Origin: Bemisia tabaci
Taxonomy: Eukaryota; Arthropoda; Insecta; Hemiptera; Aleyrodidae
Length of the DNA: 64,000 nt
NCBI RefSeq assembly: GCF_918797505.1
Contig: NC_092802.1
Coordinates: 14,830,383 to 14,894,382, forward strand
Reading direction: 5' to 3'
The translations under genes and the position numbers were made by a program. The notes under the pieces were generated by a model that saw only the letters and a list, made by a program, of their open reading frames with translations, was not told where the DNA came from and ran no database searches. Positions 21,590 to 33,400 of the stretch are shown here, piece after piece (within the stretch, counting starts at the first letter, position 1; each line of letters opens with the position of its first letter).

Positions 21590-22140
21590 GGCCGCGAGTT
21601 GATCGTTCAACTTCGCAACCGACGAAGTATGCAAGCCTCCCTTCCTCTCCATTCCGTTCTCACGAAACGATGCGACGCACATCGAATGATACCGCATCAA
21701 ATAAATGGATTAGACACGCGAAAACGTTCGTTCCTCCGGCGGCGCCCCTTCTTCCCGGACTGCAGAAGTGCAGAACATACCGAAAAGTATTCGGGGGGGG
21801 GGGGGGGTGCCCCCTTCCCGCCCCCGCGGTGGCGACGGAGGGCAGGAACAATCCGGGGATCGGATCCGCGGAGAAGTAATTACTATTGCCTCGGCAATTA
21901 ATTGAATTCCGAGGAGGTTTCATCGCGGTGCCGCCGCCGAATCCACCTGATCAGCATGACATTGGCTCATTTCGGAGTCGGGGCTCCTGCACTTGACTTT
22001 TGATTGGTTAAACGGTTCGCGTTGATTAGCAATTTCGCCGCTCGCGTAGCTGTGCGGATTCTTCGGGCCGGGTCGGGTGTCTCTGACATTTTGCGCATTC
22101 ATTCCAATCGCGGTAAAAAGCCTCCGCGAAAATTCAAGTA
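21590..22140. other. GC-rich patch with 15-G run
   Basis: Raised GC content (especially 21720-22060) and a run of 15 G at 21783-21797. Open frames on both strands have no recognisable domain. No promoter motif can be supported. It could be regulatory or the remnant of an unknown element. Confidence 0.3.
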
Positions 22141-22152
22141 TACTCAAACACT

Positions 22153-22685
22153 AATAAAAATATTTGAATCAGCGAGTCCGAAAACACACCAACCTCGGAA
22201 AAAAAATTGTTCAGGAAACGCTTAAACCTGCGCAGCGGGCGAAGAAGTTAGTTTAAGAAAAACCTTTTTGGTGCCAAAGGACAAGTACTTGGAGACATTG
22301 TAAAGTACCAAGTTAAAATCGATACACCACGTTTGATGACAGAGAATTAAGCGTTTAAAAATTTCCGAGTTGGTGTGTTTTCGTTCTCACCGACTTTCAG
22401 ATACTGATTTTTCGTAGTCTGCCCAGAAAAATTCACATTTTTCGACCTGAATAACGCTTGAAACTTTTTGGTATCCGTCTTCCTTGAAATGGCCAAAAAT
22501 TGGTATTTCCAATGAAATACTTCGATTTTTCCCTTTTCCCGTCGCTGTTTTGAGCACTTCCGATTGCAATTTCGAAATTTCCTTTTGCGTGCAGATGCTT
22601 CTATCCATAAGTGTTACTAAACCATAAAAAAGTGAAAATCGAAAAAAACCTGAGTTGGTGTGTTTTCGAACTCACTGATTCAGTT
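22153..22685. mobile_element. Family E long fold-back (copy 2)
   Basis: TTTGAATCAGCGAGTCCGAA at the left, TTCGAACTCACTGATTCAG at the right. Inside are the same blocks as at 13651-14219, but in inverted order (GATGCTTCTATCCATAAGTG here, its complement there). Non-coding. Confidence 0.75.
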
Positions 22686-22786
22686 GTGTTCTTGAGTTAC
22701 TTTTGGTTAGTGTAGGAGGTGAAACACAAATTAACCAACGAAAATTTTGTATTGATTTTGGTACGGTTCTAGCGGTGATTTTGTGC

Positions 22787-23165
22787 AGAAAACAATGGAG
22801 AGGTCTCGATACACGATCAAGTTCCCGAACCAATTACCATTAAAGTGTCGGGAGTCATCAGTCTTAAAATCATTCATTTGCTTACTTTTAAAATGAAAAC
22901 TTGGCAGAAAAGTTTCCTGTGGCAGGAAATGATAAATGATGGCACTCCGTTCTGATCAAAATATGACGGGTCGTCCAATTTTGATCAAAGAGGATTGTTG
23001 CATGGTGACCACCAGTCATCAAGTGGTCTACTTTGATCGAAATTGGTTCGGAATTTGATCGCGTGTATCCAGACCTGAGAGACTAAGAAACCTCGATTTT
23101 CCAAATTTTCCAAAGGCGATCTCTCAAAACTTCCCATTGTAGTGGGAGGACCAAGAATTTTCCAG
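22787..23165. repeat. Fold-back with ~45-bp arms
   Basis: GAGAGGTCTCGATACACGATCAAG and CCCGAACCAATT at 22798-22842 return inverted as AATTGGTTCGG and GATCGCGTGTATCCAGACCT at 23040-23085. The outer AACAATGG and CCATTGT segments extend the pairing. The element type was not identified. Confidence 0.55.
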
Positions 23166-23394
23166 GAAAACAGAGAGCGCACCACCTCCAGAAAATTGCT
23201 CTAGCAACGCCAATGCACCGAAATTAATTAAATGAATGAATATGCACATCAGCGTAGGCATTCTAATGCAAGTACATTTTCGCGGGGAAAAAGTCCTCAC
23301 TGAAAAACTTACGGATTATCCGGTCTCAGTTGAACTTCAAAAGAAAACGAACAAGCGTTCCGCTTTGTCTACAGTTATTCTGACGTAATTCTGC

Positions 23395-23500
23395 CAAACG
23401 GAACTATGTGCATTAAGACACGAGCCCTGAGACCCATAAGAATATATGCATAACATAGCTCACGTCATAATGCACATAGTTCCGTTTGATAGAAATACGT
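23395..23500. repeat. Fold-back around CAAACGGAACTATGTGCATTA
   Basis: CCAAACGGAACTATGTGCAT and, inverted, ATGCACATAGTTCCGTTTG. A related AACGGAACTAA / TTAGTTCCGTTT pair occurs at 55390-55595, so this is a small dispersed family. Confidence 0.55.
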
Positions 23501-23882
23501 CCATTTCTCGTGACGCTTTCCCGGAAACAGCCATTCCGTAGAATTATTTCCGAGTAATGAAACAAAAGGTCTCTTGACAACAAAAACGAAACTCTCTAAG
23601 CCAACCTTTTCTTTTTTTTTTAACAGTTCATTAACGTATACGATAGAAAATTAAAAATAAAAAAACTAGCGGGAAAGCGCGGGGGAAATCATAAGATTAT
23701 TGAAGTTATAAATCAGCTAAAAGCTTTCGAGAGCAGTCTCCGGTCGAGACTGTCGTAACTCACACTTTTAGGAACCATTTGGAGGATTTTTTACGATCTA
23801 CTATAAATAAATATGCTCTCTCGTGATGGACACAACTCGCCGAATGCTCTCTTTCTTCCCGAAAAATCCTGAGGGGAATTAG

Positions 23883-23932
23883 TGTACATTAGTACATAGT
23901 GTACATTAGTACATAGTGTACATTAGTACATA
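23883..23932 (+). repeat. Tandem GTGTACATTAGTACATA x3
   Basis: Three consecutive copies of a 17-bp unit immediately before the fold-back at 23933. The flank on the far side (CTAGTGTACATTA) is a further partial copy, so the element inserted into, or split, this array. Confidence 0.75.
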
Positions 23933-24241
23933 GAGTCCCTTTATACTGAGAGTCAAGACAATGTGAACCCATTTCTGATTGGCTCCCGTATTTTAGGCCT
24001 TCACAGTGTCACAAACGGGAATAAAGATTACATTTTCACCGATTGCAAATACTATAATCAGGAATGGACCAGGGAATTACGGGTTCGGCAAGGAACACAC
24101 GGAATGAGAGAGGGAACGGAGAAAGGAATTTGAGAATGGGCCGATCAAAGGTTACAAAAAAACGTTCAATTTCTGTAATCTTTATTCCCGTTTGTGACTC
24201 CATGAGGGGGTGTTGTCTTGACTCTCGGTATAAAGGGACTC
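23933..24241. mobile_element. GAGTCCCTTTATAC fold-back element
   Basis: Ends GAGTCCCTTTATACTGAGAG and the inverted CTCTCGGTATAAAGGGACTC. The subterminal AAACGGGAATAAAGATTACA pairs with TGTAATCTTTATTCCCGTTT. About 310 bp, non-coding; TA or TAG-like flanks. The overlapping open frames come from the palindrome. Confidence 0.7.
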
Positions 24242-24718
24242 TAGTGTACATTATGACCGGGATCAGCCCGACTACATCTGAAGTTGCCTGATTTTTTCTG
24301 ATGTTTTTTCTTAAAAGAAAACTTAGCAACATTGGAAACAAAGTCTGTTGGATCTAAATACCAGACGCTTAAAAATATTGAAAAGGCGGCGGAAATTTTT
24401 GAACGTCGCATGGCGCCTGTGATACTTTGGACGGAAGGTGACGAAATATCCATGAATTCAGGTTTCATTATGACTTTTGATATTATCAGGGTTGCGTCGC
24501 TGATTCGGTTTATCATCAAAGAACATATTCTCCTTCTTTTCATTCTTTTAAAATACCCCTTTTCAATGCCTTTCCCTAGCCAAATCGCTTAGTTTTGGTT
24601 TATCCGCGAATTTTGCTTATCCGCGGTAGCTCCGGCCCCGAATTACCGCGGATAATCGAGACTCCACCGTAATCAATAAATCAATAAACCGTCGCACCGT
24701 TCTCCAAAGTGCCGTACA

Positions 24719-25186
24719 CTGCCGTGCTAAGGAAAAACGTCATATGAACATTTAAGAGTTGCCAAATTTCCTGCGACAGGGTGTCTAGTATTTTATAATT
24801 TTGAAAAATCCTGATATTTTCCTGATTTTTCTCGACTTCTGGCACGGTAGGCAAAACGCAGTAAGACTTTCTCCGCTGAGGAGATTCGTGTAAGAAAAAT
24901 TCCTGATAAAACGTCCAATTTTCACGATTTTCCTGATTTTCCTGATCGACCAAAATTCCTGATATTTTCCGGTTTTTCCTGATGCTAGACACCCTGTTCG
25001 ATGAAATGTTTATTTTCAAAGAAAGCTATGGATATTTTTGAAATTTTCAGGAAATTTAGATGAAACTGCGAAAATCTGAAATATTGCAAGAAAAACTTTT
25101 GCACATTTTCTCGAAAATTCGTAATTTATTAAAGGAAATTTGGCAACGCCTGAAGGCTCATACGGCGTGCTTCCTTCGCACGGCAG
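24719..25186. mobile_element. Family A element interrupted by family F
   Basis: CTGCCGTGCTAAGGAAAAAC to TTCGCACGGCAG, with exact 4-bp duplications TACA at 24715-24718 and 25187-25190. The family F insert occupies 24777-24996. Confidence 0.85.
24777..24996. mobile_element. Family F element nested in family A
   Basis: CAGGGTGTCTAGTATTTTAT to GATGCTAGACACCCTG, flanked by TGCGA and TTCGA (5 bp, one mismatch). The uninterrupted paralogue 25381-25400 reads AATCCTTCGATGAAATG, confirming the insertion point. The interior repeats TTTTCCTGAT. Confidence 0.82.
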
Positions 25187-25741
25187 TACATCCCCCTAAA
25201 ACAAAACGAAAAATCGATGATAAAAACGATGAAAACGGGTGGGTACCACATCCCCCAAAGCTGAAGTTGAACCCAACCCCACCGTGACGTCTTGCGAAAC
25301 GCATATAAAAAGGATAACAATAGAGGACCGAAGTTTTTCGACGCGTGAAGGAAAAACGCCGTATGAACATTCAAGGGTTGCCAAATCCTTCGATGAAATG
25401 TTCATTTTCAAAAATAGCTATGGATACTTTTCCGGGAAATTTAGGTGAAATTGCGGGCAAAATTATCTGAAACATTGCAAGAAAAACTTCTGCACATTTT
25501 CTCGAAAATTCGTGATTTATCACAGAAAATTTGGCAACGCCTGAAGGCTCGTGTGGTGTGTTTCCTTTGCACGGCAGATACATCCCCCTAAAACCAAACG
25601 AAAAATCGATGATAAAACTGACGAAAACGGGTGGATACCACATCCCCCAAAGCTGAAGTTGAACCCAACCCCACCGTGACGTCTTGCGAAACGTATAGAA
25701 ACGATAACAATAGGGGACCGAATTTTTTCGACGCGTGGAGG
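24997..25741 (+). repeat. ~391-bp tandem duplication
   Basis: The unit (most of a family A element plus ~160 bp of flanking sequence with CCCCAAAGCTGAAGTTGAAC and TTTTTCGACGCGTG) occurs twice; equivalent points such as GGCAG-(ga)TACATCCCCC lie 391 bases apart. The second unit restarts with a partial family A left end (AAGGAAAAACGCCGTATG, from about 25350). Its family F insertion is missing, so the order of events can be read. Confidence 0.75.
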
Positions 25742-26002
25742 ACGGGCAGCGGCGGGGCGGGGACGGGGGAATATAAATTGTGGGCGGATTTCACATAAAT
25801 AAATAAGCAAATTAATGAATGAGGGCGGAAGTGAAGCGCGTCTGAAGAGCCGCGCGGGGAAAAACGCCGCGATAAATTTCCCTCCGCCCAACTTCGCGGG
25901 GTCCGTGATCCCTCGGCGCTGCGTTGCCGTCGCGCGGGGACGCACCTCCGCGGAGCGAGGAAAAAGTTCGAAAAAGTTCCGCCGGGCCGCGGAGGGATCC
26001 CA
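25742..26002. other. GC-rich stretch without recognised gene
   Basis: GC-rich (CCGCGCGGGG, GGGCCGCGGAGG). Frames on both strands lack recognisable domains. It lies between the tandem duplication and a family L element. Confidence 0.35.
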
Positions 26003-26042
26003 CAGGGTTGCCACAGAATCCACAGCGTTTGGAAAATAAAAT

Positions 26043-26991
26043 GGAAATGTTCACTGAAAAAAATTCTCGGCGTTTTTACCGAGGTCCGTCGGTACCTTTA
26101 CCATCTCACTTTTTTTACCAATTATTGGTAATTTTACCAAGGTACACAGACTGGTAAACATACCTAAAAACCGGTATTTTTACTGTTTTTTTTTCAGGTA
26201 AGAATACCACTTTTATTGGTAATCTATTCCCGGTAACTTTGCCATTTTATCTCGGTAATTCTACCACAGTCGATAAAAAATATTGACGTTTTTACCAAGG
26301 TCCAGTAAAATCACCGAGAAAGTTCAATAATTTTACCGAGATTTCTCGGTAAAATTACCATTCCATAAATAGTAATTTTACCAAGAAAAAACTGGGATCA
26401 AATAGAAACCTGAATTCTTGGTAATATTACCCTTTTCTTAGTAAATATACCGAGATTTTTTTTCAGTGTTGCATGTGTGAGGAATTTGCGATTTGACATC
26501 TGATTTTTATGTAAAGGTTCGCGAGAAACACGATGGTGCCACTGGTTTTCTCTAAAATCAACCCCCAAGCTCAAAAAAGCTCTCAAGTTGAGGCCAAATG
26601 GAGGGATATCCCACGCTATCCTGAGAGTCCACGTCTACATCAAGACAAACTTTCCATGCAAAGATAGGGAGCAAATACATTAGCAGTGATGCCGTATTTT
26701 CAGTTTCAAAGTCCCCAAATAAAGTGGCAGCCCTGTCAATGTATTTGCTCCCTATCTTTGCATGGATAGAATGGAGATGTTGCATGTGGGAGGAATTTGC
26801 GATTTGACTGTTGATTCTTACGTAAAAGTTTGCAAGAAACACGATGGTCCCACTGGTTTTCTCTGAAATCAACTCTTGGGGAGCTTGGGAGTTGATTTCA
26901 GAGAAAACTAGTGGCACCATCGTGTTTCTCGCGAACTTTTACATAAGAATCAACAGTCAAATCGCAAATTCCTCACACATGTAACAATTCC
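26043..26991. mobile_element. Family C element, middle of nest
   Basis: Outer ends GGAAATGTT and AACAATTCC, with AT duplicated at 26041-26042 and 26992-26993. Its left arm is interrupted after ATGTT by the family M element, and resumes as TTGCATGTGTGAGG at 26469. The interior is rearranged: an extra GGAGATGTTGCATGTGGG arm begins at about 26771. Confidence 0.8.
26052..26468. mobile_element. Family M CACTGAAAA fold-back, innermost
   Basis: CACTGAAAAAAATTCTCGG at the left, CCGAGATTTTTTTTCAGTG at the right; 2-bp duplication TT, leaving ATGTTGCATG when removed, exactly the family C terminus. The interior repeats GGTAATTTTACCAAGG in both orientations. Non-coding. Confidence 0.85.
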
Positions 26992-27293
26992 ATTCCCCGA
27001 CATTTCCCTGATACATTTTGGCGAGATTCCCTGACAATCGAAGATGCGACGGATGGTTAAGAAGGCATAATCGAAAATAGTTTTCGGGAAAAATGTGTTG
27101 TTCGAAAACCCAAACCCATTTTAGAAAGCGAATGAAGATGATTTAACAAATTATCCCTGACATTTTCGTCATTTTTCCTGAGATTTCGCGGTTTTCCCGA
27201 ACTTTTTAAAAGTCCCTGACATTTCCCGGTTTTCCCTGACTGTGGCAACCCTGTAAATTCCCTTACATATTCTGGTGAAATTCCGCAATGGAC

Positions 27294-27440
27294 TACTAGA
27301 CAAGGTGCGACGTTAACCATTCTGACACGTGTTTCTTAGAGTACCTATATTGAGAGTGTTTCTTAAGAAAAATTTTACGTAGAACACGATTTGCGCAACG
27401 AAAATTTCTGAAATTAACTCCTAACCATCATCAAAAAGTC
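27294..27440. mobile_element. Family O fragment
   Basis: ATGGACTACTAGACAAGGTG followed by GTAGAACACGATTTGCGCAACG and GAAATTAACTCCTAACCATC, matching the left arm of the element at 57363. The right arm is absent. Confidence 0.5.
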
Positions 27441-27639
27441 CCTACATTTGTTCAGATATAAGGTCAAACTGGCAAAAACCTGCAAATTTCGAGGAAATTC
27501 CGAAGTAGCTGGAAATTCTGGAGATTCGGAAGATTCCGGGAAAAGTTCCGATTATTTCAAAAGTTCCGAATTCCGGAATTACTTCCGGGAAATGGCAGCA
27601 CTGAAATGCAAGGGCTCCCCGGGCCGAAGTTATAAAAAG

Positions 27640-28021
27640 CCAGGATAAACCTCCCCTCGGCGGTGCGTCCCCCGCTCTTAACCTTTCATTTTAAGGTCAC
27701 GTGGCTCCCTCGCGAGTTTTAAGCCAATTACAGATAAATTCGCCCGCTTCCCGCTTTTCTTTTCCTCTCGGCGGATGAGCTGCGAGTGGGGAATGGGGGG
27801 AGGGGGTGAGAAAAAAACAGCGATGATTTACTGAAAGCTGAAACGGTTGATAAATAATAACAACGCGAAGGGGACGGAGCGGTGGAGAACAAAGGTGGAA
27901 GGAGCAAAGGGGGGGGGGGGGGACACCCGGAGGAGAAGGAGGTTGAAAAATAGTCTCACGAATGTCTCAGGACGAGCGAGACGAAAATTTTGCGGAAAAA
28001 TTTATAGCGGAGGGACTTATT
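27640..28021. other. No gene; GC-rich with 14-G run
   Basis: GC-rich and G-rich (run at 27909-27922). Frames are Arg/Gly-rich from composition only. Confidence 0.35.
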
Positions 28022-28274
28022 CCGCCGTGCTCAGGAAGAACGCCGTATGAACCATCAGACTTTGCCACATTTTTTTCAAGAAAACCTCAATTTACAGGGA
28101 AAATCGTGGATATTTTCCTTCAATTTTTTCAGACAATTTCGTTCGCAATTTCTTCTAAAATGTCTGAAAATTTCGAGGAAAAATACGCATGTTAGTTCGC
28201 AAAAGTATATGTTTTATGCGGGGTAATTTGGCAACTCTCGAATGTTCATACGGCTTTCTTCCTCAGCACGGCAG
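28022..28274. mobile_element. Family A fold-back element
   Basis: CCGCCGTGCTCAGGAAGAAC to CCTCAGCACGGCAG, with exact 4-bp duplications TATT at 28018-28021 and 28275-28278. 253 bp, non-coding. Confidence 0.88.
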
Positions 28275-28421
28275 TATTGGGCGCGGTTGCCGGGGGCACG
28301 TTTTTCCGAGACTATGCTCCTGAAGAGGCGAAATGGCGAATTTGCACATGAATTTTTTATTGCTTCCTCTGGCGGTACTTAAAGAGCTGATTTCGCAGTA
28401 TTTTTAGTGTATTTTCCGAAG

Positions 28422-28690
28422 CAGGGTTGCCACAAAATTTAGAAAAAGGTCCTCTCTGACATTTCCCTGATTTATCTGCCACATTTTGCTAAAACTTACT
28501 GACAATTGAGGATGTGCCAGATATTGAAAAAGACATGATTTTAAATAGTTTTCAGGCAGACTTTGTTGTTCGAAACGTCGAACTCATTATACAAAGAAAA
28601 CGAAGGTGACCTGACAATTTTCCCCTGATATTTCAAGGTTTTCCATGCAATTTTCCGATTTTACGCAAAATTAGGCGGCTATTAGTACAG
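28422..28690. mobile_element. Family L element, right end lost
   Basis: CAGGGTTGCCACAAAATTTAG, then CTGACATTTCCCTGATTTAT, then GGATGTGCCAGATATTG and TTTCAGGCAGACTTTGTTG. The closing GTGGCAACCCTG end is not present. Confidence 0.6.
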
Positions 28691-28794
28691 GCAATACTAG
28701 GTGGCTAATTTTCTCTCTTTCAAAACTTTTTTAGTGTCTGTTAAGATAATTTTGAGTACAGTGCGTGGTAAAATACCGATTTAAGCAATACCCA

Positions 28795-29036
28795 CACTAG
28801 AAAAAAAAAAAAAAACACATTGGATCTAGAGTCCAAACTCTTAGAAACATGGACAGGAAAAAGTACTCTTGATTCAATCAGAATCTAGCTTTAAACAAGA
28901 ACCAAGCCTCTTAATTTAAGCGGATTTCGTTTTGATTCAAGTAAAAATCCGATTGAATCAAGAGTATTTTTTCTTGTCAATGTTTTCAAGAGTCTGGACT
29001 CTAGATCCAATGTATTTTTTTTTTTTTTTTCCAGTG
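28795..29036. mobile_element. Family B CACTA-ended fold-back (copy 3)
   Basis: Starts CACTAGAAAAAAA and ends TTTTTCCAGTG, with CA duplicated on both sides. The same GAGTCCAAACTCTTAGAAAC arms. This copy has a CACTA terminus rather than CACTG. Confidence 0.85.
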
Positions 29037-29470
29037 CACGGCGACCGTAACAAAAAATTTAGAGAATTAAAAAGTTGCAGAACGGTGTGCTTCCCTCTCC
29101 CCTCCCCTCCCTCTGCAGGGAACTCTGCAGTGAAAACTGCATTAATCCTACCCCCCTCTCCCTTCACCACAGTTCAGGGAAAGTTTGTAATATCACTGCG
29201 AAAGCTTTTTCGGTGGAATTCCATCTTTTCAAAGGAGGAATTATCCGAGTTCTCAAGACTTCCCGGGACATGATTTGATGCTTCCCGGACTCATCCTGGG
29301 TAAGAACTTGCATCATCCTCCGTGTATTAGTTCAGAATTAATGATTCTTGACTGATAATTAATTAAGGATTGCATCATTAATCTCCCGTTATACAACAAG
29401 CGGCGTGCGTTCATTCCAAACACGGTCCGAACCACCTTCGTAATTCCGTTCTTTCGTTGCACTGGCTACT

Positions 29471-29723
29471 CTTCCGTGCTAAGGAAAAACGCCGTATGAA
29501 CCCTCAGGTGTTGCCAAATTTTCTCTGATAAAACACAAATTTCCTAGTGAACTCATGAATGTTTGTCTCCCAATATTTCAGATGATTTTGTATGCAATTC
29601 CGCCTAAAGCTTCTGAAAATTTCAAAGAAAAATATTCATAACTTTCTGCAAAAATAAACATTTTATCGAAGGAGCTTTGGCAACTCTCGAATGTTCATAC
29701 GGCGTTTTTCCTCAGCACGGCAG
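29471..29723. mobile_element. Family A fold-back element
   Basis: CTTCCGTGCTAAGGAAAAAC to CCTCAGCACGGCAG, with exact 4-bp duplications TACT at 29467-29470 and 29724-29727. Non-coding, 253 bp. Confidence 0.88.
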
Positions 29724-29786
29724 TACTCCTCGTGAAACTTCGTGACAATTCAACGTATTTGGAGATTTCAAAGTTTCATACTTCTT

Positions 29787-30069
29787 CAGGGTGTCTAGTT
29801 TTTTTTTTTTTTTCATTTTGGCAAATCCTGATGAAATCCTGATTTCTCCTGCTTTAAAATTTTTCCAAATCCGGATTTTCTGCGGAGAAAAATTAAAACT
29901 TCTGCCTAAGCGTATGCGAAAGCATGAAAAACTCCGATCGAACGGCTAACTTTTCTCAAATCCTGATTTCACAACCGATTTTTCCTCAAATCCTGATGAA
30001 ATCGGTATTAAATCTTGCTTAACCTCAAATCCTGATAGGATCGGGAAAATCCTGATGCTAGACACCCTG
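29787..30069. mobile_element. Family F element
   Basis: CAGGGTGTCTAG at 29787 to TGATGCTAGACACCCTG at 30069, with exact 5-bp duplications TTCTT (29782-29786, 30070-30074). The interior repeats CAAATCCTGAT in both arms. Non-coding. Confidence 0.85.
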
Positions 30070-30084
30070 TTCTTCATACTGGGG

Positions 30085-30494
30085 TGCTAAGTCGGAACGC
30101 CACAGGATCATTCGAGCGTTGCCGAAATTTCTCAGATGAAACATGTATTTTTGAAACAAGTTGTGCACATTTTTCCTTAAAGTGTTCAGATATTTTAGAC
30201 TGAACTGAAAACAAAATCATTGGAAAAAATTTTCCGCGTCCAATACTGCCGTACTAGGAAGAATGCCGTGTGAACATTCGAGAGTTGCCAAATTGCCCCG
30301 TATAAAGCATAGATTTTTGAGATAGATTATGTGTATTTTCCCTTGAAATTTTCAGATATTTTAGACAAAATTAGTTGCAAACAAAATCGTTGGAAAATTT
30401 GAAGAGAATATTCACAATTTTCCGAATAAATTCGATTTTTTCGAGAGAAATATGGCAACATCTGAGGGCGCATAAGGTGTTTTTACCTAGGCAT
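30085..30494. mobile_element. Two decayed family A copies
   Basis: The first starts near GGGGTGCTAAGTCGGAACGCC (30085); the second starts CTGCCGTACTAGGAAGAATG at 30246 and ends near GCATAAGGTGTTTTTACC. Ends and duplications are too worn to score. Confidence 0.5.
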
Positions 30495-30499
30495 TTAAT

Positions 30500-33400
30500 T
30501 TGACAAAAGTGCAATGAAATTTTCCAAATGGGGATACACGAGGATTTTGGAGTAAAGCAGCTAGAGGTTTTTAAAAGTCTTTTAAAAAAAAAAGAGCCTT
30601 TTTGTGCCCTTCATAGGGAACTTACGGATTTTGTTCAAATGTGGCCTGAACGATATCTCATGATGAGAAAATCTGCCATTAAAATTTTTAGCTAGATTTC
30701 AAAGCTCGTTTTTGCAATGAAGCGTTGTAAAGTTTACATATTTTACCATTGAAAAACTGTATTGAAGTTTCTCCGCTGAAAAAAAAAAAAACTCACCTAC
30801 TTGATCCTTCTTCATTTCTTGAAATACATGAACATGAACTGATAATAATATGCAAACAGGGATCAACTGAAGGGATCAACCGAGGAACTTCAAAATATTA
30901 GCATTTGTCACTGGTAAAAAATGCAATTTCGCAACAATTTATTGCTGAACAGAGCTTTGAATTCAAGATAAACTTCCAATGGTGGCTTGTCTTATCATAA
31001 GGTATTGTTTAAGCTACATTTGAACTAAAACTCAGGGTTCTCCGAAAAAGGTGCACCTATTAGACAAGCTCTTTTACTTACAGGAAAATTTTTTTTCTAA
31101 AGTGAAGTGAAAACTATTTCAGTTTCACTCGCATTCAGTCCATTTGGGACTGAACATATCCAGTTCAAAAATTAATAAAGCATCCCTCATGAGCTTAGAT
31201 GCAACTGCAGTTCATATTTAAAGGGATAGTGTGCATGTTAGTGGTATGATGTTTATATGCAATGATCGCGGTACAGAATAGCTACTTATAATCTTCATTT
31301 GATCGATTTAACCCAGACAAGATTAGAAATAAGGATAAAATTTAAGAAGATAGTGGCTGCATCCCAGCTCTTCATTGGGATGAGGTGTTAATGGCAATTC
31401 TACCTATTCTACTTTTGACGTCTGTCTTCGGAATGGTTAAGTTCCCTATTTTTTTTTCAAAAAATATTCTTACTAGCTAAAGTAAAATAAAATTTAGACC
31501 CAAATGATGCTGGAGAAGGAACAAAATCAAGCAACTTTCTTACTTCATAAAACTTAGTTCTTGCATTCGAAACTAGTGGAAAGTAGTAGTTGTCAAAGTC
31601 AAGGGGAAAAATTCCTGTAATCGTTTATAATAGGGTTTTCAATAGATTGAATGTAACTAACTCATTTAACTGGAGATAGAAAATAGGTATACAAAGATTT
31701 TCATTGACAAGGACCCACGCTTATTTTTAGTCCCTCGGTGCAGAAAGTTATAGAGGCAAATAGAAGTCGCAATCTCAACTTCAAAATGTTCTCCCTCTGC
31801 AAAATTGTTACTTTCAACAAAACAATTTCTAAAGTCAGCTCCCTTCTCTGTTTTGTATCTCTCATTTTCTCCTAAAACTTGAAATAAAGCTCTCCTCGTT
31901 AGAAAATTTTCTCATGAGCTCTCAGATATACTGACGCCTCATGCGAGCTCCGGCTCATGTGCTCGAGCATTTTCAGCATCCCTGACTTTATACCTTATCA
32001 TAATATGTCAATTCTGAAATGATGCTGAATGCATTTACTGCCTAAAAAAGTAATCAGCAGATTACTGATTGGACACAGCATTTAAAAGCAATAGACAAAA
32101 AAAGGAAGAACTTGATAAACTAACATGAATGCTGAATATGAAGCCTAATGATGCCCTTAGGCAGATTGATTGTTGAGATATTGTCCTCAGTGATTGAACA
32201 GGATGAAACTGGGCTGAAATTGAATGATGTGACTAGTTGCTTCTAGTGCTTGATTCTAGTCTTGAAACTTTGTTATGTCCAATATTGATTGATAATAGAT
32301 CTTGAAGGGAGGTGCTGACAGCTTAAAATACAAATATACCACCTTATACACTCAAGACAATGAAATTCAGTGATCTACAAATCACAAAATTTTACACGAC
32401 CAACTTGGATCTTATCTTGTTTCTCTTACAAAAATTCATACCATTTATCTACGGCAACATTTTCCGAAATGAGCTAATTAATTATGCTTTGACAAGAGAC
32501 AAATATTGACTCAGTTGGAGAAATGATGATTTTCAAATAACTCTCCGCCAACCATACTTATATCAATATTAACTGACTGTTACTTCATTGCCGTTCAAAG
32601 TAGCCAACACTTAATTTATTTCAACAAACATAATTGCCTACGTAACCTGCCTAACTCACACATGCAAACACAATGCTGTTAATTGCATGACAAGGTAAAC
32701 AGTGAACAATCTAGAGCTAAAAACTGGCCAGTTAGAAATATGCACTTGAGTCAATGATACAAAGTATATTTGACATCAGCTAATCATTGCTTTAGCGTTC
32801 ATTGTTATTACTGAACTAAAAGCATCTCCGATAATACGATTCAGAGTGTCTATATAGTTGCATGGCATGATAATACAATAAAGTTGAAGGAAGCTACTCA
32901 CCAGTTGCTGATTAACGTTCTGAGCAATTCACTGTGTTGTTGAAACGCCAAGACAATTCATACACCGTCCGCAAAGAAAAACTTAGACACACCTGGGTCA
33001 GCGCGTAGATTCAACATGTCAAGACCGGAAAGCAATTAGACCACTGACGCCACTACGCACTCCAAAGAAGAAAAAACGATGTATTCAAGTATTATTTTTA
33101 TGATATGGCTTGCAGAATTAATTAAAAATGAAAAACAGAGCAATTAGGTGCAAGCGTAGGTGGTGATGCACACTATCAAGGAAATATTGAATAACTCAAA
33201 GGCTGAAGGCTTCAATACGATTGAAAACGCGTAGAGAACGATGGAAAGATAACACTTCAAAAGAAAGGAAGAGGAATCATTACTCTAGTGGTTTGAAAAT
33301 ACTATAAATGGATTCATAGTTTCAGTCACTCACGGTGCTCTCTCAGCTTTTAACCTCAAACTCTCATTGATAACCATTGTAAACAAACACGAACGCGAAC

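Larger units (their letters stand above)
26003..27253. mobile_element. Family L element, outermost of a triple nest
   Basis: Left end CAGGGTTGCCACAGAATCC, right end CCCTGACTGTGGCAACCCTG. It is split by a family C element at 26043-26991 inserted in AAAATAAAATTCCC, which reads through uninterrupted in the family L copy at 21041 as AAAATAAAATTCCCTG. Confidence 0.82.

Noticed and set aside
25520..26023. 167-codon minus-strand frame in GC-rich DNA
   Set aside because: It crosses the tandem duplication, a family A end and a GC-rich patch. The composition explains its openness and no domain is recognisable.
26558..26920. Long minus-strand frame over the family C element
   Set aside because: Generated by the inverted repeat arms; equivalent frames appear in other family C copies with different breaks.
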